64,000 nucleotides of DNA from Rhodobacterales bacterium HKCCA1288 (GCA_015693905.1 CP065161.1:2153001-2217000), one strand, 5' to 3'. Counted from the stretch's first letter, positions 18,435 to 27,913 are shown. Numbers and translations: made by a program. Notes: generated from the letters alone by a model not told the origin.

Positions 18435-18941
18435 TTAGGGCAAGTCACGCGGTGTGATAAAGGCGCGGGCAACCCCCGCGCCTATTTCTATGTTGGCCCA
18501 AGATGTTGCGTTAAAGTCCACGACCAAGGTCGCGGCTGTAGGGTAGCGGGTGAATTTCTCGTGTTGGGGCTGTGTCGCCACCAGAGAGCGCGCTAAGCTC
18601 CCAATACCAGGATTATGCCCGATGACGGCCAATGTGTGGCCCTCACTGGCCCTGATGACATTCAGCATATCAGGCGGCATCGCGAGATAGAGCGCGCGTG
18701 TATAAGAAACTTCGATTTCCGCACCGCTGAGGCATCGGGAAATCGCTGCCCATGTATCGACAGCACGGGTTGCGGTCGAGCAAAGCACATGATCAGGCCT
18801 ATACCCCTGCGCCTCAAGCCATGTTCCAACGCGCGGTGCATCCTCTATTCCGCGGGCATTGAGGGGGCGGTCATGGTCATCCAACCCTGCATCGCCCCAA
18901 TCTGATTTTGCATGGCGGATTAAGATCAACGTCAGGGTCAT
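18435..18941 (-). CDS. sixA: Phosphohistidine phosphatase SixA family / histidine phosphatase
   Basis: This 168-residue protein begins MTLTLILIRHAKSDWGD; RHAKSDW is the phosphohistidine-forming RHG-type motif, and the second catalytic histidine is in VIGHNPGIG. Length and absence of a signal peptide fit the SixA group, which removes phosphate from histidine on phosphotransfer proteins. No partner is adjacent, so the substrate is unknown. It overlaps the upstream Fe-S gene by 4 bases and converges with bztD. A hairpin (18462-18482) lies in its 3' end and could terminate bztD transcripts. Confidence 0.85.
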   Translation of the reverse strand: MTLTLILIRHAKSDWGDAGLDDHDRPLNARGIEDAPRVGTWLEAQGYRPDHVLCSTATRAVDTWAAISRCLSGAEIEVSYTRALYLAMPPDMLNVIRASEGHTLAVIGHNPGIGSLARSLVATQPQHEKFTRYPTAATLVVDFNATSWANIEIGAGVARAFITPRDLP

Positions 18942-19588
18942 GGGTGAAAGCTCCGCATGTGGAAATGTGATTGCGCCTCAACGCGTCCAAAGTTTTGTGA
19001 GATCGGGCAGGCGCGCCGCGCCCTGCAGCCCTTGGTCATGCAATCTGCCCCCGCCATTGTGTTCAGATGGTCGTGGCATCGGATCGTATCATAGCCCGAT
19101 CCGTCAAAGGCTGCGACAGGGCATGCGCTGCGGCAGGGTTGGTGCGTGCAGCTGTCGCATGGGCGGTCTTGGGCAGGCGCTTGAGGCATTGCATAGGGCA
19201 AGCCAAGTGCGCCGCGAAAGGAAACAAACAATCCCGATTGCGCATGGATGAGCAACCTTATTGGGCTAGGCCATACCGCACCTGTCGCCAAAGCCCATTG
19301 GTAAAATGGTGCATAGGGTGGGCCACCAAAGGGAAAATAGGCTTCCCCCCCAATCTCGCGGGCCCAGTCACCGATGACCCGCGCAGACCAGCGATCCATC
19401 GGGTCAGGGGCGCCATCACGATATTCGGAGCTGTCTTCAAACGCAGACCAAAAGCGAGGCTCATCTGGCCCCAAAAGCACCACGGTTTTTACCTCAGGGC
19501 CTAGGCCGTGACTGTCCTCTGGGGCAAAATGCCCCAAAATGCGAAGGTGCCGCGCATGCGCGCCTTGTGAAAGGTCGGTTAGGTTCAT
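18938..19588 (-). CDS. 4Fe-4S ferredoxin-type protein of unknown role
   Basis: I recognise no exact family. The 216-residue protein has a long N-terminal domain without obvious motifs and a cysteine-rich C-terminus. The motif CDSCTHQPCRSACP (CxxC-x4-C-x3-CP) fits one 4Fe-4S cluster, and further cysteines in CMTKGCRARRACP could hold part of a second. The C-terminal region resembles the ferredoxin domain of QueG-like reductases, but the cobalamin-binding part is not apparent. It lies 41 bases after argB and overlaps sixA. Confidence 0.75.
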   Translation of the reverse strand: MNLTDLSQGAHARHLRILGHFAPEDSHGLGPEVKTVVLLGPDEPRFWSAFEDSSEYRDGAPDPMDRWSARVIGDWAREIGGEAYFPFGGPPYAPFYQWALATGAVWPSPIRLLIHAQSGLFVSFRGALGLPYAMPQAPAQDRPCDSCTHQPCRSACPVAAFDGSGYDTIRCHDHLNTMAGADCMTKGCRARRACPISQNFGRVEAQSHFHMRSFHP

Positions 19589-19629
19589 TCTTTAGCCTGC
19601 GCTGATTGCTCTGCGCTGCGCAAGCGAAA

Positions 19630-20493
19630 CTAAGCGCGGATGATTGATCCTGCCCCGTGATCCGTGAACAATTCCAAAAGGCAGGCATTGGGCGCGCGCC
19701 CGTCCAAAATAACGGCGGCGCGCACGCCTGCGCGCACGGCTGACAGGGCCGTTTCGGTTTTGGGGATCATTCCGCCTGCGATGACCCCGCTTTCGGTCAT
19801 GGCCTCAACATCGGCGGCGCTCAATTCGGTTACCACTTCGCCATCGGCATTTTTGACGCCCGACACATCAGTCAAAAGCAGCAGGCGATCTGCCTTCAGG
19901 GCGGCGGCAATAGCCCCCGCTGCCGTGTCGCCATTGATATTATAGCTGTGACCATCACGATCTGCACCAATGGGGGCAATCACAGGGATCATCTCGGCCT
20001 CAAAGAGTTGCCGGAGAAGGGTCGTGTCTACCTCGCTGGGTTCGCCGACAAAGCCAAGTTCGGGGTCGGCCATTGTGCAGGTGATCATCGAGGCATCTTT
20101 GCCCGACAGACCAACTGCGCGCCCGCCTTCGGCGTTGATCGCCTGCACGATCCGCTTATTGACCTGACCCGATAGAACCATTTCCACAACATCCATCGTG
20201 GCGGCATCCGTGACCCGCTTGCCGCGCGTGAAGGTGGAAGTCACGCCAAGCTTTTCAAGCATCTCATTGATCATTGGCCCGCCGCCATGCACCACCACAG
20301 GGTTCACCCCAACAGTGCGCATCAGCATCACATCGCGCGCGAATGAGGCCATCCCCTCATCCGATCCCATCGCATGACCGCCCAATTTGATCACCACTAT
20401 CGCCCCGTGATAGCGCTGCAAGTAAGGCAGGGCTTCGTTCAAGGTGCGGGCGGTCGAGAGAAAATCACGCATTTTGGCTGTCTGCTTCTTCAT
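19630..20493 (-). CDS. argB: Acetylglutamate kinase
   Basis: Catalyses the second step of arginine synthesis, phosphorylating N-acetylglutamate. The protein (287 residues) has [11 protein letters not shown] for the nucleotide site, [13 protein letters not shown] for the acetylglutamate site, and [15 protein letters not shown] with LTDVSGV downstream. I chose the ATG at 20493 ([12 protein letters not shown]) over one ten codons upstream, because GGAA lies at a suitable distance and homologues begin there. It follows engB by 90 bases. Confidence 0.96.
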   Translation of the reverse strand: MKKQTAKMRDFLSTARTLNEALPYLQRYHGAIVVIKLGGHAMGSDEGMASFARDVMLMRTVGVNPVVVHGGGPMINEMLEKLGVTSTFTRGKRVTDAATMDVVEMVLSGQVNKRIVQAINAEGGRAVGLSGKDASMITCTMADPELGFVGEPSEVDTTLLRQLFEAEMIPVIAPIGADRDGHSYNINGDTAAGAIAAALKADRLLLLTDVSGVKNADGEVVTELSAADVEAMTESGVIAGGMIPKTETALSAVRAGVRAAVILDGRAPNACLLELFTDHGAGSIIRA

Positions 20494-20583
20494 CTTTGGC
20501 GTTCCAAACTGATCCCGCGCCATATTGGGCGCGCTCGATTACTTCCATAAGGCAGGAAGGCTTGGCTGTGAAGGTGGCTGTTC

Positions 20584-21240
20584 TCAAGCAAGCCCTGCGA
20601 TCAAGGCCCGAAGGTTTTCAATACCCCAACCTTTTTCTGACGAGGTCATCAAGAGCTCGGGATAGGCGGCAGGGTGTTTTGACAGCGCCTTGCGCACTTG
20701 GGCCAAAATCTTATCGCGTTCAGCTTCTTTTACCTTGTCGGCTTTGGTCATCACGACCTGAAAGGTCACAGCTGATTGATCAAGCAGGGTCATGATCTCG
20801 TCATCAACCGCCTTGATCCCATGCCGTGTGTCGATAAGCACGAAAGCGCGGCGCAATGAGACGCGGCCTGACAGATAGGCTTTGAGCAATTTCTGCCATT
20901 TCTCGACCACCGCAACAGGCGCTTCTGCATAGCCATAGCCCGGCAAGTCGACCACATAATGGCTCTCGCCAAGTGTGAAGAAGTTGATCTCTTGTGTCCG
21001 TCCGGGTGTGTTTGAGGCCCGTGCCAAGTTTTTACGCCCAGTCAGCGCATTGATCAGCGAAGATTTCCCAACATTCGAGCGCCCAGCAAAGCATATTTCA
21101 AGCCGATCTGCTGGGGGCAGGCCATCCATGGCAACAACGCCTTTGACAAAATCTGCACCGCGCGCAAACAGCAGCCGCCCCTTCTCAAGGCTGATCTCAT
21201 CGGCATCTTCGGCCAGCGGGAAAGGCAGGGCTGCACTCAC
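20584..21240 (-). CDS. engB: Ribosome biogenesis GTP-binding protein EngB (YsxC/YihA)
   Basis: A 218-residue GTPase needed for 50S maturation. G1 is GRSNVGKSSLIN, G3 is DLPGYGYA, G4 is TKADK, and the linking TPGRTQEINFF is typical of the EngB/TrmE group. An N-terminal extension of about 40 residues precedes the G domain. Its start overlaps the MOSC gene stop by 4 bases, suggesting co-translation in the yidC operon. Confidence 0.96.
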   Translation of the reverse strand: MSAALPFPLAEDADEISLEKGRLLFARGADFVKGVVAMDGLPPADRLEICFAGRSNVGKSSLINALTGRKNLARASNTPGRTQEINFFTLGESHYVVDLPGYGYAEAPVAVVEKWQKLLKAYLSGRVSLRRAFVLIDTRHGIKAVDDEIMTLLDQSAVTFQVVMTKADKVKEAERDKILAQVRKALSKHPAAYPELLMTSSEKGWGIENLRALIAGLA

Positions 21241-21983
21241 CAGATAATCTCCACTTTATCCCCTTGGGCGATATGCCCCGCTTGGGTGGTTTCAGCGTAT
21301 ACGCCAAATTCGCTGTGATCCCAACCGCTTTGCAATATTTGCAGAGTTGGCACATCCCTTACCCCTGTGTCAGGATTTGCTTCAGTTGCACGACAACGGG
21401 TTATTGGTTCTACGATTTTTAGGCGGGCCTCGCCAATCACGAGGGTCGCCCCAATCAGGTCAAGCTCTTCCCAAGGGGCTAGACCCTCAAGCCAAAGATT
21501 CCCACGAAAGCGGCGCGGATCCAGTGGCATATCGGCCCGCGCCTCTAAGGCGCGCAGTGAGGCAAGATTTAGAATTGAGATCGAGGCAAAATTCGCATCG
21601 GTCATGCCTGATTTAGGCGCTGTGACCACCGCCATCGGGGCGGGTCGTTCGGGCGGATAAATTGCCCCTAGCCATGCAATCAAATCGCTGTGGTCGCCTT
21701 TTGGGTCGAATATGTGATCGGGCAAATCAGGGTGCGACAGGCGGATTGTGCCATTGTCCAAACAGCAAGCCGTGATGGCCATAAGCTGAGGGGCCTTTGC
21801 GCCGCGCAGGAAATTTCGGCAGGGCTGCCATTGCCCCTGCAAGGGGTCAGCCCCCGCTTCAATAACCGCATAGGCGCGATCAAGCGGCAAAGCGCAATCG
21901 GGGGCCATAAAGGCCCCCGAAATACGTTCTGCGCCAATACCCTTAATCGGGTGTCGCCATATTTGGTCGAGTGTGATGCTCAC
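21237..21983 (-). CDS. MOSC domain-containing protein
   Basis: This 248-residue protein has the beta-barrel N-terminal domain (IWRHPIKGIGAERI) and the MOSC core with RFRGNLWLEGLAPWEEL, followed by RLKIVEPITRCRATEANPDTG, in which the cysteine is the conserved MOSC residue that carries the sulfur or molybdenum-cofactor ligand. It may act in sulfur transfer or molybdenum-cofactor chemistry; the substrate is unknown. It is coupled by ATGA overlaps to yidC upstream and engB downstream. Confidence 0.88.
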   Translation of the reverse strand: MSITLDQIWRHPIKGIGAERISGAFMAPDCALPLDRAYAVIEAGADPLQGQWQPCRNFLRGAKAPQLMAITACCLDNGTIRLSHPDLPDHIFDPKGDHSDLIAWLGAIYPPERPAPMAVVTAPKSGMTDANFASISILNLASLRALEARADMPLDPRRFRGNLWLEGLAPWEELDLIGATLVIGEARLKIVEPITRCRATEANPDTGVRDVPTLQILQSGWDHSEFGVYAETTQAGHIAQGDKVEIIW

Positions 21984-23803
21984 TTAGCGTTCTTTGCGCC
22001 GCCGCGTTTGAAACTTGCGCGGATATTGCCAAACAGATCGGGCTTATACCCTTGGTGACGCATGATCGTGTATTGCTGCGCAAAGGTCAGGGTGTTGTTC
22101 ACGATCCAGTAAATCAACAAGCCTGTCGCGAAATGGCCCAACATGAACATAAAGATAAAGGGCAGCCACGCGAAAATCGCGGCCTGTGTTGGGTCAGTGG
22201 GCGCTGGATTCAGCTTTTGCTGCAACCACATCGAGATGCCCAAAAGGATGGGCAGAACCCCGATAAAGACCAGCGCAAGCATCGTGCCTGGCTCTGGCGC
22301 TGGCCATGGGAACAGGCCGAACAGGTTGAAGATCGAGGTTGTGTCAGGTGCTGACAGATCCCGAATCCAGCCAAAGAACGGTGCGTGGCGCAATTCTAGC
22401 GTCACGAAAATCACCTTATAGAGCGAGAAGAAAATCGGGATTTGCAGCAAAATCGGCAAGCAGCCCGAAGCGGGGTTCACCTTGTTCTTCTTATACAGCT
22501 CCATCATGCCTTTTTGCATGGCTTCGCGGTCATCACCTGCGCGCTCTTTCAGCTTCTCCATCTCTGGTTGAAGCTCTTTCATCCGCGCCATGGAGGCATA
22601 GGATTTATAGGCAAGCGGGAATAAGACAGCCTTGACGATGAAGGTCAGGGCGATAATCGCAAGACCCATATTGCCAATCATCACATTCAGATTGTGCAGC
22701 AGCCAGAACATCGGCTTGGTGATGAAATAGAACCAACCCCAGTCAATCGAGTCGAGAAAGCGATCAATCCCGCCTGCGTCCTGATAGTTGCGGATGGTTT
22801 CCCATTCCTTCGCCCCTGCAAAGAGCATGGTGGTGACTTCGGCCGTTGCCCCAGCAGCAACATCAACTGCGGGCATCCGCGCTTCTGTTTGATAGATGTC
22901 CGCCCCCGCCACGTGGCGCGTTGCGGCCACAAAGGGCTGACCCGCGCCGGGGATCAAGGTGGTCATCCAATATTTATCGGTAAAACCGATCCAGCCGTTT
23001 TCGGCAACATCCACCAATTCTGCCGCCGCGCCTTCGCTGGGCATGACATCGAATTCGGTGACTTTTTCATAACCGATCTCGTCCAAAGTGCCGTCTGCTT
23101 TACGAACAACACCTTCGTGAAGGATGAAGAAATTCTGCAAATCTGCGGGTAGGCCGTGGCGGGCCACGATACCGTAAGGGGCCAAGCGCACAGGCGCGCC
23201 CGTGGTGTTGCGCACAGATTGCGTCACAGAGAAAATGAAATTCTCATCGACTGAGATCACGCGATTGAAAATCAGGCCGTTGCCATTATCCCATTCAAGG
23301 GTAACGGGGGTCGTGGTCGTTAGGGTTTCGCCCTCGACCAAACGCCATTCGCTGTTGGGGCCAGGCACTTGGTCAAAATCAAGCGCGCCGCCGGGCGCCC
23401 ATCCATAAAGGGCGTAATAGGCATTCGGGCCGCCAACTGGCGATAGAAGGCGCACGATATTTGCGTCTTCATCAATCGTTTCACGGTAGTTTTTCAGGGA
23501 TAGGTCATCAATCCGCCCGCCCAAGAGTGAGATTGAGCCGAGCAATTCATCGGTTTCAATCGCCACGCGTGCCGAGGAGGATAAAGCCACGGCGCGTGTT
23601 TCTTCCGCACCGATCAGAACGGGGTCGCTTGACCCTGCGCTCGGCGGCAGAATGGCATCTGCGGGCGCGGTCGTATCGGATGCGACTGCCGCGTCCGTTT
23701 GCGTTACCTGTGGGTCTTCAGGGGGAAACAGAAGAAACCACACCAAAATGACGAGAAAGCTCAAGGCCGTGGCCAGGATCAGGTTCTTGTTCTGATCTTC
23801 CAT
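21980..23803 (-). CDS. yidC: Membrane protein insertase YidC
   Basis: The 607-residue protein starts with a membrane segment (LATALSFLVILVWFLLF), has a large periplasmic beta domain to about residue 350, then five family-typical C-terminal helices. The conserved region reads FIVKAVLFPLAYKSYASMARMK; the groove residue is Lys, where Escherichia coli has Arg, a change I believe is common in alphaproteobacteria. KVNPASGCLPILLQIPIFF and ATGLLIYWIVNN follow. It inserts membrane proteins alone or with SecY. Its stop overlaps the MOSC gene. Confidence 0.97.
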   Translation of the reverse strand: MEDQNKNLILATALSFLVILVWFLLFPPEDPQVTQTDAAVASDTTAPADAILPPSAGSSDPVLIGAEETRAVALSSSARVAIETDELLGSISLLGGRIDDLSLKNYRETIDEDANIVRLLSPVGGPNAYYALYGWAPGGALDFDQVPGPNSEWRLVEGETLTTTTPVTLEWDNGNGLIFNRVISVDENFIFSVTQSVRNTTGAPVRLAPYGIVARHGLPADLQNFFILHEGVVRKADGTLDEIGYEKVTEFDVMPSEGAAAELVDVAENGWIGFTDKYWMTTLIPGAGQPFVAATRHVAGADIYQTEARMPAVDVAAGATAEVTTMLFAGAKEWETIRNYQDAGGIDRFLDSIDWGWFYFITKPMFWLLHNLNVMIGNMGLAIIALTFIVKAVLFPLAYKSYASMARMKELQPEMEKLKERAGDDREAMQKGMMELYKKNKVNPASGCLPILLQIPIFFSLYKVIFVTLELRHAPFFGWIRDLSAPDTTSIFNLFGLFPWPAPEPGTMLALVFIGVLPILLGISMWLQQKLNPAPTDPTQAAIFAWLPFIFMFMLGHFATGLLIYWIVNNTLTFAQQYTIMRHQGYKPDLFGNIRASFKRGGAKNAK

Positions 23804-23908
23804 GATCGCGCTATGCCCTATGATTTATTGACAGTCGGGTTCAATAGGCTAGCGGCGCAAAGGTCAAGGGGTTTGCGCCGAATATCGCGAGAACTGCGCC
23901 AATCTGGC

Positions 23909-24754
23909 CTAGTCTTGTCCCGTATTTTCGGCACGCCGCGTCAGGCCGATGAAATCAAATAATTCAGGGTCAAGCAGATGCGATGGGCGCGCATTCATTA
24001 AGGCCGAGAAAATCTTTTGCCGCCGCCCAGGTGCGCGGGCTTCCCACTCATCCAAGAGGCGTTTGATGGCTTGGCGTTGTAGCCCGTCTTGCGATCCGCA
24101 CAGATCACAGGGAATGATGGGATAGTTCATCGCGCGGGCGAAGGTTTCACAATCCGCTTCGCTGACATGGGCCAGCGGACGATAGACAAAAAGATCCCCT
24201 TCATCATTCAAAAGCTTGGGTGGCATTGAGGCCAGTTTGCCGCCGTGAAACAGATTGAGGAAAAATGTTTCCAGAATGTCATCGCGGTGGTGGCCCAAAA
24301 CAACGGCTGAACACCCTTCTTCGCGGGCAATGCGATATAAGTTGCCACGGCGCAATCGTGAACACAGCGCGCAATAGGTGCGGCCTTGCGGCACTTTATC
24401 CATCACAATTGAATAGGTGTCTTGATATTCAATCCGATGCGGCACGCCCATCTTTGTGAGAAACTCTGGCAATACCGTTGCAGGAAATCCAGGTTGGCCC
24501 TGATCTAAGTTGCAGGCCAAAATCTCTACGGGCAGCACGCCGCGCCACTGCAATTCGGTCAAGGCTGCCAAAAGCGTGTAACTGTCTTTGCCACCCGACA
24601 GACAGACCAACCATTTCGCGCCGCGCTCGATCATCCCGTAGCGGTCAATCGCCTCGCGAGTTTCACGGATGATCCGCTTGCGCAGTTTTTTAAATTCGGT
24701 GCTTGAGGGCGCGCCGTGAAAGAGCGGGTGGATATCCTCTGCATCGTCCAACAT
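23909..24754 (-). CDS. ttcA: tRNA 2-thiocytidine(32) synthetase TtcA
   Basis: The product (281 residues) has the PP-loop [10 protein letters not shown] and the two CxxC pairs of the TtcA Fe-S site, [12 protein letters not shown] and [14 protein letters not shown]. It thiolates cytidine 32 of some tRNAs. I chose the ATG at 24754 ([12 protein letters not shown]), which has AAGG upstream and matches homologues, rather than the ATG 14 codons earlier. It lies 105 bases upstream of yidC in the same orientation. Confidence 0.94.
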   Translation of the reverse strand: MLDDAEDIHPLFHGAPSSTEFKKLRKRIIRETREAIDRYGMIERGAKWLVCLSGGKDSYTLLAALTELQWRGVLPVEILACNLDQGQPGFPATVLPEFLTKMGVPHRIEYQDTYSIVMDKVPQGRTYCALCSRLRRGNLYRIAREEGCSAVVLGHHRDDILETFFLNLFHGGKLASMPPKLLNDEGDLFVYRPLAHVSEADCETFARAMNYPIIPCDLCGSQDGLQRQAIKRLLDEWEARAPGRRQKIFSALMNARPSHLLDPELFDFIGLTRRAENTGQD

Positions 24755-24883
24755 GGTGCGGCCTTCATCTTCACGCGGTTTTGATGTGCCTGCCATAGGC
24801 GAGGCAAGGCAGAAACGTCAAGTAAACTTGCTTTCTGCTCGTTTGCGCTAGCTTCGAAAATAGGCAGAAAAGGACGGGGCATC

Positions 24884-25408
24884 ATGAAAAAATTGGCATT
24901 GGCGGCGCTTTTGATGTTGGCGGCCTGCACGGGCAAACCTGCGCTTGATGATCCAAATCTCAGCACCCGCGCCTTGAACCTAGAAGAATTTTTTCAAGGT
25001 GATCTTGTGGCCTATGGTCAGTTTCAGGATGTCTTGGGCGAGGTGCGCCGCCGCTTCGAGGTGAAGATCAACGGGACATGGGATGGAGAAACCCTGCGTT
25101 TGGTCGAAGATTTCGTTTATGAGGATGGCAGCACCGAACAGCGTATTTGGCTCTTGGAAAAGCTGGATGAACAACGATGGCAAGGAACGGCTGACGGGGT
25201 GATCGGCATCGCAACGGGCGAGGAGCGTGGAGATGTCTTTAATTGGGCCTACACGATTGACCTGCCAGTGGGGCAAGGTGAAACCCTGCGGGTCAGCTTT
25301 GATGACTGGATGTGGCTCTTGAGTGATGACCGATTGCTCAACCGTGCCTATATGAAGCGCTTTGGCGTGACCATCGGCGAGGTCATCATTTATTTCGAAC
25401 GGGTTTGA
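24884..25408 (+). CDS. DUF3833 family lipoprotein
   Basis: This 174-residue protein has a lipoprotein signal with lipobox LAAC (cysteine near residue 15). The body matches the DUF3833 pattern: [17 protein letters not shown], an [26 protein letters not shown] stretch, and [22 protein letters not shown]. Function is unknown. It is divergent from ttcA, and its 3' end overlaps the convergent yidD by 19 bases. Confidence 0.86.
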   Translation: MKKLALAALLMLAACTGKPALDDPNLSTRALNLEEFFQGDLVAYGQFQDVLGEVRRRFEVKINGTWDGETLRLVEDFVYEDGSTEQRIWLLEKLDEQRWQGTADGVIGIATGEERGDVFNWAYTIDLPVGQGETLRVSFDDWMWLLSDDRLLNRAYMKRFGVTIGEVIIYFERV

Positions 25409-25638
25409 TCTCCGCCCTTGGGTGGCACTGGGTCGTAACCTGATCCGCCAAGAGGGTGGCAGCGTCCAATGCGGCGCAGCAAAAGATAGCTGCCTTTGAT
25501 CGGCCCATGTCGCTCAAGCGCCTCAAGCGCATAGGCGCTGCAGGTTGGCTGATAGCGGCAGTTAAACCCTACCCATGGGCTGAAAATCAGCCGATAAGCC
25601 CGAATGGGCAAAGATAAGATCCATGCCAATATGCGCAT
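25390..25638 (-). CDS. yidD: Membrane protein insertion efficiency factor YidD
   Basis: An 82-residue protein with the complete YidD signature: [37 protein letters not shown] and YDPVPP. It is a membrane-associated partner of YidC that improves insertion. It begins one base after the rnpA stop. In this genome yidC is not directly next: the DUF3833 gene and ttcA lie between. Confidence 0.95.
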   Translation of the reverse strand: MRILAWILSLPIRAYRLIFSPWVGFNCRYQPTCSAYALEALERHGPIKGSYLLLRRIGRCHPLGGSGYDPVPPKGGDQTRSK

Positions 25639-25998
25639 CTACGCCCCCCGCTTTCGCGGCGCGTGGATGCGGGATAAGGCTGCGGCCAACTCTACCTGCA
25701 TTTGCGCAAAAGGATGCAACAAGGTGACTTCGGGACGGCCCACCAACACATAGTCCCACCCCGCTTGCCCATGCAGGGCCAGTGTGTCGCGCGCAATTTC
25801 ACGCAAGCGGCGCTTTGCGCGGTTACGCGCCACCGCATTGCCGATCTTTTTAGAGCAGGTATAGCCAACGCGGATCACCTTTGGATCCACGCCCTCAGCC
25901 GCATCGCGCTTGCGCGCCTGAAGCAAGAAGGCAGGCGCAGGCGCACGGGCCGCTTTGGCAGCCCGTAAGAAATCGGCACGTTTGCGCAAGGTTTCCAT
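25639..25998 (-). CDS. rnpA: Ribonuclease P protein component
   Basis: A 119-residue basic protein with the RNase P motif: KKIGNAVARNRAKRRLRE contains the conserved RNR core, and the N-terminus METLRKRADFLRAAKA matches the family. With RnpB RNA it removes tRNA 5' leaders. It lies 95 bases after rpmH, but a terminator stem sits in that gap. yidD follows at once. Confidence 0.96.
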   Translation of the reverse strand: METLRKRADFLRAAKAARAPAPAFLLQARKRDAAEGVDPKVIRVGYTCSKKIGNAVARNRAKRRLREIARDTLALHGQAGWDYVLVGRPEVTLLHPFAQMQVELAAALSRIHAPRKRGA

Positions 25999-26027
25999 GA
26001 TCCAAGCCCGATTTGGCGTTCAAATGC

Positions 26028-26058
26028 AAAAAGCCCCTGACGAAATCTCGGCAGGGGC
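26028..26058 (-). terminator. Intrinsic terminator between rpmH and rnpA
   Basis: On the minus strand, GCCCCTG (26058-26052) pairs with CAGGGGC (26039-26033), followed by TTTTT (26032-26028). It probably makes rpmH transcripts more abundant than rnpA transcripts. Confidence 0.8.
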
Positions 26059-26093
26059 GCGTTGAGGGTTGCCCCTCAAAGCCTGAGAAACGC

Positions 26094-26231
26094 TTATGCG
26101 CTCAGAGATTTGCGGCCACGCGCGCGGCGCGCGTTCAAAACCTTGCGGCCTGCTTTGGTCGCCATGCGTGCGCGGAAGCCATGACGGCGCTTGCGCACGA
26201 GGTTTGAAGGCTGAAAAGTCCGTTTTGACAT
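26094..26231 (-). CDS. rpmH: 50S ribosomal protein L34
   Basis: The 45-codon gene encodes [10 protein letters not shown], then [20 protein letters not shown] and a basic C-terminus ending KSLSA, the complete L34 sequence. The family is 44-46 residues. It is the first gene of the rpmH-rnpA-yidD group and is read from a promoter-like sequence about 80 bases upstream. Confidence 0.98.
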   Translation of the reverse strand: MSKRTFQPSNLVRKRRHGFRARMATKAGRKVLNARRARGRKSLSA

Positions 26232-26309
26232 CGGCTTGCTCCAGTTTGCTGGTCGGCGCGCGCCTACGCGCGCAAGTCACACGACCAAAAGAATCCGTAT
26301 AAGGCCTGC

Positions 26310-26338
26310 GGCATACGCAAAGCAAAGCGGCGTGTCAA
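26310..26338 (-). promoter_or_regulatory. Candidate rpmH promoter
   Basis: On the minus strand, a consensus -35 TTGACA (26338-26333) is followed after 17 bases by TATGCC (26315-26310). It points at rpmH. The -10 match is only partial. Confidence 0.5.
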
Positions 26339-26474
26339 TAAATGCGCGCGGTAAAATGCAACCTAACTCAAGTTTATTGTGATGGGCATAGAATCGCGCA
26401 ACATATGCGCGGGGCGTTACAATTCCACAATAAAACAACTATCTATGTGGCTGAGGGTATGCGGGGAAGGTTTC

Positions 26475-27866
26475 GTGTTTAACACACTCTCGGGACGATT
26501 TTTGATTTTGACCCTGTGCTTTGTAATGTTGGCAGAGGTTTTGATCTTCGTGCCATCGGTGGCCCGATTCCGTGAGGGTTATCTTTTGTCGCGCCTTGAG
26601 AGGGCGCAAATTGCGTCACTGGCCCTTTTGGCGAATGATGGGATGGTTGATCCTGCGCTTGAGGATGAATTGCTGCGCAATGCAGATGTTTTAAACGTTG
26701 TGTTGCGGCGGGACGCGGTGCGGGAACTGGTGCTCGCTGCGCCGCAAATCCCACCTGTGGCCACCACCTATGATCTGCGCAATCCTCCATCCTTGGGTTT
26801 GATCCGCGATGCCATGATGCAGCTTTGGGATCAAACGGATCGCACAATCCGCGTGATTGGCGCGCCTGTGCGCGATGCGGGCCTTGAGATCGAGGTGACC
26901 ATGCACAGCGCCCCCTTACGCGCCGCGATGGTCGAGTTTGGCCTGCGGATCCTTGCCCTGTCGGCGGTGATTTCTGCTTTCACGGCGGCGCTTTTATTTT
27001 TCTCTGTGCGGTATTTCCTTGTGACACCGATGAACCGCGTGGTCGGGCAGGTGCGCGCCTATGCGGATGCACCCGAAGATGCCCGCCGCATCATAACGCC
27101 AAGCGCGGGCTTGCATGAGTTGCGGGATGCCGAGGTCGCTTTGAACAAGATGCAGACCCAATTGACCGCCGCCCTGAAGCAGAAGGATCATCTTGCGCAG
27201 ATGGGTGCGGCTGTGGCCAAAATCAGCCATGATTTGCGAAATATCCTGACCACAGCCAGTCTGATGGCAGATCGTTTGGAGGGCAGCGATGATCCTGCCG
27301 TGCAGCGCACCGCACCAAAGTTGCTGCAATCTTTGTCACGGGCGGTCAATCTTTGCGAAGGCACCTTGGCCTTTGGCCGTGCGCAAGAGCCACCACCTGC
27401 CTTGGCGCGGGTGGATGCCGCGGGGCTCCTGCGCGATGTGGTGGAAAGTGAATCGTTGGGGCCAGATGCAGAGGCGATTGAATTCGATGTCTCTGTTGAA
27501 ACAGGTTTGACCCTGCGCTGTGATGCTGAACAGATTTTCCGCGTGTTGAGTAACCTTATCCGTAACGCAAGGCAGGCCATTGCAGCACAAGGGGGCGCAG
27601 GCGTGATCCGTATCTCGGCTCAAGCTGCGCCAAAGGAAGACGGGTGGGAAATTCGTATTCGCGACACGGGGCCGGGACTGCCAGAAAAGGCGCTAGAACA
27701 TTTGTTCAAACCTTTCCAAGGCGGCGCGCGCAAAGGTGGCTCGGGTCTAGGACTTGCCATAGCGGCGGAATTGGTGCGCGGGCATGGGGGCGCGCTGACT
27801 TTAGAATGCAGTACCTCTGAGGGCACTGAATTTAGAATTTGGCTGCCCTCGCAACCTTTGGGGTGA
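26475..27866 (+). CDS. Sensor histidine kinase, orphan
   Basis: The protein (463 residues) has two membrane segments, near residues 8-28 and about 165-190, around a periplasmic sensor region of about 135 residues. A HAMP-like linker follows. The H-box is AKISHDLRNILTT, the N-box RVLSNLIRNARQA, G1 RDTGPGLP, and G2 GSGLGLAI, so the kinase looks active. I chose the GTG at 26475 (VFNTLSGRFL), 4 bases after GGAAGG; the frame is open further upstream. No response regulator is adjacent, so partner and signal are unknown. Confidence 0.9.
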   Translation: MFNTLSGRFLILTLCFVMLAEVLIFVPSVARFREGYLLSRLERAQIASLALLANDGMVDPALEDELLRNADVLNVVLRRDAVRELVLAAPQIPPVATTYDLRNPPSLGLIRDAMMQLWDQTDRTIRVIGAPVRDAGLEIEVTMHSAPLRAAMVEFGLRILALSAVISAFTAALLFFSVRYFLVTPMNRVVGQVRAYADAPEDARRIITPSAGLHELRDAEVALNKMQTQLTAALKQKDHLAQMGAAVAKISHDLRNILTTASLMADRLEGSDDPAVQRTAPKLLQSLSRAVNLCEGTLAFGRAQEPPPALARVDAAGLLRDVVESESLGPDAEAIEFDVSVETGLTLRCDAEQIFRVLSNLIRNARQAIAAQGGAGVIRISAQAAPKEDGWEIRIRDTGPGLPEKALEHLFKPFQGGARKGGSGLGLAIAAELVRGHGGALTLECSTSEGTEFRIWLPSQPLG

Positions 27867-27913
27867 ATTCGCCCTTGCGCTGCGGTGACATGGGCGTTAA
27901 GAGCCACCTCCAC

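Noticed and set aside
19630-20523. ArgB start at 20523
   Set aside because: Weak ribosome-binding site; the ATG at 20493 has better spacing and matches homologues.
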